Source: Arctopsyche grandis
Taxonomy: Eukaryota; Arthropoda; Insecta; Trichoptera; Hydropsychidae
Direction: 5' to 3'
Length of the DNA stretch: 64,000 bases
NCBI RefSeq assembly: GCF_051622035.1
Contig: NC_135366.1
Span: 2,759,001-2,823,000 of the forward strand
Shown here piece by piece: positions 42,840-64,000 of this stretch. The notes beneath the pieces were generated by a model. It was given only the letters and a program-made list of their open reading frames with translations. It did no database searches and had not been told where the DNA came from. The translations under genes were made by a program, and so were the position numbers. The stretch's first letter is position 1, and each line of letters opens with the position of its first letter.

Positions 42840-43055
42840 ATGTTTTGTCATATATTATATTATAAATTTTATTTTATTATTTTCCTTATGTTCATTTTTA
42901 TGTCCTATTTTTCTTTTGTTTTTTATCGTATTTTTTGCTTTTTATTTCTTTTTATTCTATGTATTATTTTTTTGTTTCCCTCTTGTTTTCTTATGTAGGC
43001 CATTAGGTTCTTTCTGTAACGCCACAATGGTCCAAAAATAAATAAATAAATATTT
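42840..43055 (+). repeat. LINE-like 3' tail
   Basis: A T-rich stretch ends GCCACAATGGTCCAAAAATAAATAAATAAAT. The GCCACAATGRTCC plus AATAAATAA end recurs at 51370-51400, consistent with a shared LINE/SINE 3' end. Confidence 0.45.
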
Positions 43056-44734
43056 ACCTCTATATGTTATGTCTTAGTAAATGAAATAAAATATACATAT
43101 GTATATTATATATAGTATAGAATTATAAAAATATATTTTTAAATTTTTTTGAGTATTTACTTTATTAAAAATTGTGTGCACAATGTATGTAATTTATAAA
43201 CGAAATGTTTAATATACATAAATATCAACATTGAACTAAATAACTTTGATGGAAATCTTTTTTCATTTGTTTTTTAAATTCAATTTTTTCACAGGACAAA
43301 AACAAAATGGTGGGTGATTAAAATGGTGATGAAAAGATATGCAACCAAAGTTTACATAATTAATTTTATTAAGTACCAACAAATTTCATGGAATTCTTAA
43401 TATCTTAAGATAATTTTAGCCATTCCCGATACATATGTAATAGCTACGTAGGAATAATTAAAGTCTTTATTACGTAACCGTACATAAACATTAAATACAT
43501 TTATGATTTTTTAAAACAGACACAAATTTGATGAATTCAAATGAATGAATTCCACAAGTGGAATAAATTTAGTCCTCAATAAAAAAATAAAAAAAAAACT
43601 AATTATGAAACTTTATTGAAAATCAATATCTACCTGTCCAAAGTCACGTGCATAAAAATAAAAATTAATATATATATAGTAAGGAATATGTCATGTTAAT
43701 TTAATATTATCGCCTATTCATTAGCAGTTCTTTGGACGTGTTTGTTCATCGTATTCCTTACATATTAGATAATATCCAATAATAATAATAAAAAATCACA
43801 AATCAAGCGAGTGTTTAATTCCATTAGAAATTTGTAGCTTCAGATTTATTTAATTTCGACGTGTACATACTCGGCATACTTGACAGTGACGAGGCAAGCT
43901 TTGGAATATTTAGAAAGAAACACTTCACCAAAATTAATTTGAAAAAATGCCATTATATTTAATACTAACACATTTTAACATAAATTATATCGATATATTT
44001 AAATACTTAGCTAACACTGTTACAAATTATACTAAAAAAAATTTGTTTTCTTACCATACAATATTTAAGAAAGCTATTAATAATTTCATCATATGGGTTT
44101 TTCAAGTATACCTTTATATTCGTATAATTCAATTCTATTGCAATAATAGCCACACATATTTTGGAAACAATTTGATACACTCATAAAATTATGGAATACT
44201 GACAATCCGATGTTTATTCACAAAAAATAAATAAAATCACGAGTTTTAAAACACAACTTTCAGAGTTTTTAACAAATAAAAATCAATTAAAAACATAATT
44301 AAGATCAATTATTCAACTTCCCTACTACTGTAAACAAAATACAACCGCCAATCTCGAATATCTTACAAACAACTATCGTATTTTAAATGGACCCATACAA
44401 AATACATGTAAGTCACAATATCAAGAACCAAAAGACAAAAAAAAAGCTATTTACCCGTACAAATTAAAAGTGTTCAAAATGTGAAGTAATTTCAAAATAA
44501 CATCGCCATCAATCCTGCACGCTTACAGCTTTACATTAATCCATAGAATGAGACAATTTTTTATGTTTACTTGTTCAATAAAAAAATATGATAATACAAC
44601 ACACCAGTTAACTTATTTACACAATTAACTGTTGTAAAAACTGTACATTCACTATACTTATTACAATAAAAAGGAATACATGAATTGACAACTGCAATAA
44701 ATATTTATGTAGCATTTCTTTTTGGTAAAAATCA
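43056..44734. other. AT-rich region 3' of the Etl1-like gene
   Basis: Probably contains the 3' UTR of the minus-strand gene ending at 44735. No other features recognised. Confidence 0.4.
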
Positions 44735-56891
<12,157 letters not shown>

Positions 56892-57038
56892 CGCGATCGC
56901 TGCTCTGGCCGACGACTGCTCACCGCTCACTGCTCACTGCTCACCGGCCACCGCTCGCAGGCTCGAACGAGACCGATCTGCGGAGCGCGACCGCAACCGG
57001 AGGCCCGCGCACCCCAAATGACATCCATGAACGCATGC
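56892..57038 (-). promoter_or_regulatory. GC-rich 5' region of Etl1, cut off by a large insertion
   Basis: Continuous GC-rich sequence upstream of the start codon with CTCACCG/CTCACTG tandem units. It stops abruptly at 57038, where AACGCATGC marks the edge of the 5.3 kb element. The natural continuation appears to be at 62368 (ACCCCGTCTACC). Confidence 0.5.
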
Positions 57039-60000
57039 GGGAGCAGGTAAATTGGTCGAATGCAATACACCTAAATCAATTCACCTAATGCAATTCCACT
57101 AATGACGCTTTTACCGAAAATCTATTGACCTAATGGTAAATTCACCTAATATCTTTATACCGAATGACACATTCACCTAATTTCGAGTTTCAAACCAGCA
57201 GTAGCCGAGTTTCAAACCAATAGTAGTAAATTTTATTATTTAGTAATTTTTCGACGCGATATCAATAGATGGCGTAGTAACATAGACAGATAAATGTTAT
57301 AACATTTCTTTGCAAATAGCCCTTAAACTCTATATACACCATATTGCGCCCGACAGAAGATTTAAAAAGGATTTCCCACCTAATGGCGAGTGAACTAAAT
57401 TAAGGACATTGAAAAAATTAATTGCTTTTGTAGCTTTGTATTATCTTTTGCTATATATACTATACTATATTATATAGCAAACATTGTACATATTTACAAT
57501 AAAATTTATGATAAAACAAAGTAATAAAAAGGAATCAAAAAAGATATACAGATTTTTTTTATTGTACATATATTAAAATTGGCTTTCCAATCATCAATAT
57601 TAAAAGAAGGTGAGAAGAAAACGCATGTATAATAGACAGACTAGTACAATTTCTACGATTGATACAATTTCCATAATAAATAATTAATAATTTTAAATAT
57701 ACGTAATAAATATAAATTATGATGAATACATAACAAATATAAATCAGTTAGTAATTTATACGTAGATTGCAAAACACAATGAAATATAAACAATAATAGC
57801 AAGACAAGAAACAAGCAATACAATAAATAATAAATAATTTATTAATCAAGTTACAGAAATAAACCAATTTATAATAAACATTTTCATATAATAAAAACTC
57901 ATGAGTGGTATTACAGATGGTCAACTTATTACAGACAACACAGAACACATATATTCTTTTCAATATATGAATAATCAATATGTAAAACAACTAACGTTAA
58001 AGAAAATTGACTATTGTATCAAGTCATGTAATAAAAATACTCTTGTGTGAAGCTATAGAAGTTTTTTACAAAAATTTTGGTACGTATATAAACGAAAAGA
58101 CGTTTGCTAATTTCAATGACCATCTCTTCTCCACCGATCATGGTATTTGGTTGTTCTATTAGTGACACCACACAGACCCTAAGTAAATAATGATTTCAAT
58201 CAATAACTGTAGCTTGTGACATGTCTAATTGTTTCGCACAAAATTTAATGCTTATCAGCTCATTCACACAGCGATAAATAAAATTTAACATTGGAAAGAG
58301 TTTAAAAATTTGAAGCCGCATATTTTTTCGAAATCCTTTTTTAGTTCAGAATTTAATATCACATTTATAATTGGGTTTCAAGCGTGGAGCTAGGATTCTA
58401 AACGTACATTAAATCCAAATTTCAGTTCTAAATATACTAGAACGAAAAATTTAAAAATAGCATAGTATAAGTAATATTTATCAATAAATTATGGAATTCA
58501 GCATTTTTAATCTTGACATATTCTCTAACGCAGATTGCCTCCCTGCGACGATAACTGTGAACGAAACAGCTCCCATATCAAATTTTGCTAACACAAATGT
58601 GATACTGTTCCATTAGTTGTCGCATAAATCTACTAACAACAAATTTAGGATATTCTTGGCTCGATGAGTAGGACCAACGGGTCCTCAGTAGTTTCCACAG
58701 TTATTCCAACCCTTTCCTCTTCAGAAATAGTTTTCCAATGTCTAAAAAAAAAAATCATTACCTTAATTGATCCCATGTTATCAAAACTTAATAAATAAAA
58801 TAAGTAGGGTGAAATTGATTATATTGAGTAATGAAATGTTTCGTGCTATTCTAAGATAATGTGATTGCAATTGCGAAATATAACTTCACTTAAATCATAC
58901 GTGTACTTCATATTAATGGTTGTGGTTGGTGAGAACAACTGCGGGAAAGCTTTGCTAGCGTTTAATTATTACATTAAATAAAATAGTGAATTTGGCATTT
59001 TTCTAAAGTACAATATTCTAAATGAATTATTACTGGTATGAATTATTTCAAGTTTTATGGAGTGATTTGGCATACAATATAACTGTATATATGAAAGTAT
59101 TGAATTTTGACATGTTACATTTCAGCACAAATAAAAGTTGCATATTATATATTTTCTTGAAATGTTCATTATGAGTATAACAAAAGTACATTTAAATGAT
59201 AAAAAAGAGCCTCGTAAAAAAGGCTTCATTTTGACTATAGAACAAATGTACGACTTTTGCCGTGCAGAATCAACAAGACTTGAGTATGCATTGCAAAAAA
59301 TATTTTGATTTTTCAATGGAGAAGTTATCTGAATACCAAAATCCGACATTTTGAGCAATCCAGATGTTAGGGTTTTTTGCAGACACGGGTTGTCCCTTAT
59401 ATTTAGATATGAATTTCTCTAGTCCACCGTATTCGATTTCCTGGTCTTCTTTTAAGTACTTTTACAACATTTTCACTGTTCTGGTAGGATAAACAATCTG
59501 CAGTATTATTAATGGTATCTGCATCTAAAACAATACAGCATTATAAATAATTGTACTAGTTCAAGAACGTATTATTTACACAGTTTCATTATGATTTTAT
59601 TGATGTGAATAATTTATCTCATGAGTGATATCACATTCATAATAATATAACATCATCAGTGATTATAATTACTTATAGCTAATGATGATAGAGTATGAAT
59701 TAAAATATGAATAGAATGAAAAATCAGTCCCACCGTATCTAAAGTGGGAGGTATAATTAATTCAACATTCGTGTACATATTTTGATTGGCCAGTATCGCA
59801 ATATCCTGGGCCCTGGGAAAATTAATTCTGGGTCCTATGACAAATTAAAAAAAAAGATCTTAAAAATATATTTTAATGAGTTAAAAATCTATCAGAAATA
59901 TTATAAAAGTACCTATATGTTAGTTGCTATTTTTTAATTTAAGATGTCGGCTGCTCTGCTGTCCCTTTCTCCTTCGTAGTGTGCGTGGGATGCGTGATGT

Positions 60001-62358
60001 GGAAAAAAGGGAGGAAATTGTAAACCAATGAAAACAGGGCGTAAATCTGTTTATGTATTGCGACTGTATTTTGTATAAGTTATACAGAGATCAAGCAGAG
60101 GAAAGGGGGGGAGTAAACAAAGAAAGCACGCGTGCCTTTTGAGGTTAGCCACGCGTAGCTGGCTACGAGTTGTTGAGTAGCTGCCTTCTGGACGACAACT
60201 GAGACAGACCCTCTGATGCTTCCTCTGGCGCACACCGCTATACTGGCGATACTGGAGCTGGTCGCTGGTCGCTGGTCTCCAAGTATCATCACAACCCATC
60301 ACCAGTGGCTGAGCTGGTGATTTCGGTGGCGACAAAAACTACGTGTTTATGCCGAAGCCGTTGGCGCGCGACTGTCAGTCAGTCTGGGGTGGCCAGCACA
60401 AAAATATATCGGACAAATCGTGGAAAATTCTCGAGAAAGTATAATTTTTTTTTTTTAATATAGTGAATTGATTTTTTAGCATATAAAATCGACAACATCA
60501 AAAGGACACAAACACTACATATGTATATCATATCAGGGGTTTATAACTTTTCATGGTTATTGTGTAGTGAAAAGACTGATTAGCTTTAATACTATTGCAT
60601 AAATCGCCACCCCATGAGTTTTTTTATATTTTAAATATTTGTATACGAGACCAATGATTAAATACTGTGTTTTCGTTGATTTCCGAATTGATATGTTGTT
60701 TTGAATTGTTGTTATTGTGGAATGAATTGTTATGTAATGACTGCCACTTAAAATCAAGTTTTGCAAGTGATGTGTCACCGCTCATGGTTATTGTGTAGTG
60801 AAAAGACTGCCAATAAATCACCACACCATGAGTTTTTTTATATTTTAAATATTTGTATACCAGACCATTCATTAAATACTGTGTTTTCGTGTTTATTAAT
60901 ATTTGTCATAACTATTGTGTATTAAAAAAATTTCAAAAGACTCTATTTCTTTCAATTTAAAAAATTTTACTGTGTACTTTTTATTCCCATTATTTAAATA
61001 ATTAATATATATTTACTTTTTCTTTATAATTTTTAACTTCAGCAAGTGGAGACTCTTGTCTTCTACAATCTAAGACGAATTGTCGCCGGAAGATAAAGAG
61101 TGATATATATTTTCTAGTTTATTTCCGTTCGATTTCTTGTTTGAAAATAGATTTGAAATGTTGTTCAGTAAAACTCAAAGATTGTTAATGATAACAATGC
61201 CAGCTGTTCTCTAGAGTAAGTATCAAATGAAACACAATGTTTCCACAAATCTTTGACTTTTTCTAGTGTTCGGGTAAAAAGTATATATCTATATAAGAAA
61301 AATATTAACAGAGTACATATGTATAGTAAAAGTGTATTTACCTGTTGTAATATATTCTGATTAGTCACAATATGTTTCATCTATCCCATATATAATAATT
61401 ATTTCATATGACAATGGATTTAAAATATGACTTATCGGAATTAGTCGATATGTAAAATGGTAAGTGTTCATCGTATGACATTTCTTCGCTGAATTCCGTT
61501 TCTTCTATCTACTTAATGAATATGATTTATAGAACCTAGGCATTCAATGAATGTAACACAGTATTGCTTATCACTTAATAAAACGGCACTTGACTTGCAA
61601 TTCGAGTCGGCATGACACTATCAACTATTAGTTTAATGTGAGTATCCAATAGTTTCGAAAAAATCAGCAGCATCGGCAGCAGCAGTCGCATCATTTTTGA
61701 GATTTGTATGTAATAAAAGGCTCGTTTCCGGTTTATAAAACTTATTGATTATTTATTATTTATGTAATATTAATTGAAGGACTATATTTTTTCGATAAGA
61801 GTAGACATTTAATTAATAAGTCCAAAAAATAGTGTAAGTTCGAGCGTACAAGTTAATACAAGTTATAGATATAAAATTTCAGTTCGATACACGGTCTAGG
61901 ATATATAATAATTCAAAGAAAAATAATGCTACTTCCGGCAGATTTGAAAATGAAAAAAAAAATTATAGCGCAACGATTAAAATTTTATTACACAGTAAAA
62001 AGTTTCAGTGTTTCAGTTTCAAAGATATTTAATGGTGTTTGAATTATTACTAAAATACACAGCCAAACACGCACATTTTTTAAAAACAGTGATCGACTTC
62101 ATCTATTAATAAAATATAAATTTTAAAATACAACTTAATATTTTATTTTGTTTTAAATAATCTTGAAATTATCAATGCAAAAGTGCCATCTATCCGTCAA
62201 CGTAAAACAACCTTCATTCGATCAATTTGTATTAGGTAAACTGCAGTTAGGTATGTATGACATTAGGTATGGTCGTCGTTCGGTATGTTGATATTCGACC
62301 AACTCGCTTAGGTATACTCGAATTAGGTGAATTGCATTAGGCGAACTTACAGTGAATC
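57039..62358. mobile_element. Large element with inverted CCTAAT-rich ends and 9-bp duplication
   Basis: AACGCATGC is present at 57030-57038 and 62359-62367. The left end (57047 onward: GTAAATTGGTCGAATGCAAT) is inversely matched by the right end (GTAAGTTCGCCTAATGCAAT on the minus strand). Both ends carry an array of short TTCACCTAAT/ATACCTAA motifs, about 150 bp each (57070-57185 and 62205-62340). The interior is AT-rich. A minus ORF at 59122-59358 (LKNQNIFCNAYSSLVDSARQ...) is the most protein-like segment but I do not recognise it. 59800-59930 has a diverged hAT-like fragment, 59950-60400 is GC-richer, and 60600-60880 holds a direct duplication. Superfamily unknown. Confidence 0.6.
60557..60872 (-). 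repeat. Direct duplication inside the 5.3 kb element
   Basis: The segment containing GGTTATTGTGTAGTGAAAAG, CCATGAGTTTTTTTATATTT and ATACTGTGTTTTCGT occurs twice, at 60552-60682 and 60784-60892. Confidence 0.7.
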
Positions 62359-62407
62359 AACGCATGCACCCCGTCTACCTTTCAACAAACATGAACATCT
62401 GATGATG

Positions 62408-62440
<33 letters not shown>
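62408..62440 (+). repeat. (CA)n microsatellite
   Basis: About 16 CA units. Confidence 0.95.
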
Positions 62441-62443
<3 letters not shown>

Positions 62444-62741
62444 TCCACAAATCTGAAAATATCCCGGACAAATTTATATTCACCTGCGCGTTGACTTTTT
62501 CCTGCAAAATGGATCGATCGATTATGATTCCCTAATGTGCCTCTGCGTATATTGCACGCGTATCAATTGGAAAAGAGGACGATTCAAATTAACCGATTTC
62601 GCCTCTCATTAACGCGAAATTTAGTTCACACTTTACGCTGCTGCTTAAAAAAATTTCTACACGTTGATCACTCTCAAAATTGGCGGAATAATCACACTCT
62701 TTGATTTAACAAATATTTCCAAGAAAACGTTATGTATGTAT

Positions 62742-62835
62742 GTATCGGTGATTATTGATCTCGAAGCGCTAGCCCAAAAGTCACTAAAATCTCTATAATG
62801 GAATATCGGGCAGCTGAAAAGTCCATCATACTAAC
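62742..62835 (+). repeat. MITE fragment, GGTTCGGTGATTATT family
   Basis: CGGTGATTATT, CACTAAAATCTC, AAAAGTCCATC and ACTAACTA blocks in order; the right half is absent. Confidence 0.55.
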
Positions 62836-63070
62836 TAGTGAGCGGCGCTAGGATGCGCCAGCTCGAAATAAATGGGTTTCTCGAAATAACAATAGGATCC
62901 CGATCTCTGATATCACCAGTGGCGGCTCGTCCTAATGGGCTGCCGGGCTGCAGCCCCTCCTATAAAATTCTAAGATATATGTTTAATAATACATTTAATA
63001 TTTTATTTATTAATGATATTTTTTTTATTAGTTGGATGGACGAACTATTGAGGCCTTCGACAGAGTAAAT

Positions 63071-63118
63071 ATTACTTACAATATCACCCACATCCAAAAG
63101 GGTGATATTGTAAGTAAT
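63071..63118. repeat. Hairpin upstream of the hAT transposase
   Basis: ATTACTTACAATATCACCC and GGGTGATATTGTAAGTAAT form a 19-bp perfect stem with a loop of about 10 bases. Confidence 0.85.
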
Positions 63119-63572
63119 GTTGACCGTTTCGAAGACCCCACTAACTTGTATGGTGACAGATGAATTAAAATGTTGCTGTACTGGCTGTAAAGTGTTACAG
63201 CGCCGCGCTGAACGCTGCGCAGCCCGGAGTTTCGGAACGAGAAAGAGAAAGAGCTATTTGCAACTGCAGATAGTTCTTTCTCTTTCACTCACTCTGCCGT
63301 TTTGGGCTGGACAGTCGGCAGCCTTCGCCTGTTAAACTACATTCATCTGTCAGTTTGTTTAAGATTTCGCGCGCTTGATCTTACATTTGATTAGTTGAAT
63401 CGCACGATCACAGCTTTATTCGTTTTCGTTACTCTTAATTGGTTGTGTACGCGCCCTCATCAAATCTTCGGTGAGTCGTTTTCATTTTGGTAACAGCAAA
63501 CTTTTTTCAAATCTGTTTAACTTTGTCTCGTAATTTTTATATAAATATATTAAGATTTTTTTTCTTTTAAAA

Positions 63573-64000
63573 ATGGAAGAACAAAAGAATTTATTTCACA
63601 GCCTGCAACTAGTAGATCTTTTAGTTACTTGCGAAAATTTAATCCAGACATTTATAAAAAATACAATTGGTTAACGAGATGTACAGAAAAAAACACGCTA
63701 TTTTGTTATCCGTGTCTTTTGTTTGGAGGCGAGTCGCCAGGCGAAGCATCTTGGACGAAAACAAAAGTTATTGACTTACAACATTTAAACGATAAATTTA
63801 AAAACACGAGGGAAGTGTCGAACACTTAAAAAATGTGTGTAATCTCACGATTTTGGGAAGCTTGTCGGCGGGAAATAGATAAGCATAACGAAAACGTCAA
63901 AAAAATCGGGATGTTTTATTTAAAATTATTAATTACGTTCAATTTTGCGGTAAATTTGAAATTCCAATGAGGGGACACGATGAAACAGATAATTCAAAAA
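63573..64000 (+). pseudogene. hAT transposase N-terminal part (TTF/DUF4371 type), frameshifted
   Basis: ATG 63573 opens MEEQKNLFHS, then the frame must shift to read SFSYLRKFNPDIYKKYNWLT and RCTEKNTLFCYPCLLFGGE, the TTF-type zinc-finger region of ZMYM1-like hAT proteins. After the stop at 63829 other frames give VEHLKNVCNLTILGSL, REIDKHNENVKK, and KFEIPMRGHDETDNSK, in the order expected of that family (start of DUF4371). At least three frameshifts make it non-functional. Truncated by the window end. Confidence 0.8.

Larger units (their letters stand above)
62917..64000 (+). mobile_element. hAT element carrying a transposase (runs off the right edge)
   Basis: It begins CAGTGGCGGCTCGTCC, the same end as the MITEs at 4039-4434 and about 21655-21868, followed by GGGCTGCNGGGCTGCAGCC as in the 4039 copy. 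The right end is outside the window, so no duplication can be checked. The transposase remnant starts at about 63573. Confidence 0.7.

Noticed and set aside
60051..60335. 94-codon minus ORF in the GC-richer part of the 5.3 kb element
   Set aside because: No recognisable motif, overlapping alternative frames of similar quality, and no splice context; noted only as part of the element.

Overview
The window is nuclear DNA from an animal, most likely an insect. It is AT-rich, carries genes split into many short exons with GT/AG introns, and is packed with small DNA transposons, Helitrons, tRNA-derived SINEs and LINE fragments. Nothing in it is bacterial (no operons, CRISPR or ribosome binding sites). 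I cannot name the insect order from sequence alone. All three confident host genes lie on the minus strand.

Layout. (1) 2370-2585: first coding exon of a formin-like protein (FMNL/Frl); the rest of that gene lies off the left edge, and its first intron carries a dead pogo/Tigger transposase. (2) 2.7-7.2 kb: LINE 3' fragments, simple repeats and a stack of nested MITEs. (3) 7213-22497: a complete 8-exon gene, predicted 485 aa, with an N-terminal PAM2-like motif and a C-terminal MIF4G domain (CTIF/PAIP1 class of translation regulators). Its first two introns, 3.7 and 8.1 kb, are full of transposon copies. (4) 22.5-44.7 kb: intergenic, almost entirely repeats, with one GC-rich island at 35.2-35.7 kb that may be a plus-strand first exon. 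(5) 44735-56891: a complete 15-exon gene, predicted 892 aa, for a SMARCAD1/Etl1-type SNF2 chromatin remodeller with a CUE domain; every exon junction keeps frame. (6) 57039-62358: a 5.3 kb sequence with inverted subterminal repeats and a 9-bp flanking duplication, sitting about 150 bp upstream of the Etl1 start codon. (7) 62917 to the right edge: the start of a hAT element with a decayed TTF/DUF4371-type transposase.

The three genes are housekeeping-type and have no evident shared pathway (actin assembly, translation, chromatin). The most informative content is the transposon layer. Many elements have intact target-site duplications, several are nested, and for four insertions another repeat copy in this window preserves the empty target sequence, so element ends and insertion order can be read directly. 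I did not find evidence of a new multi-gene system; the least explained item is the 5.3 kb element next to Etl1.
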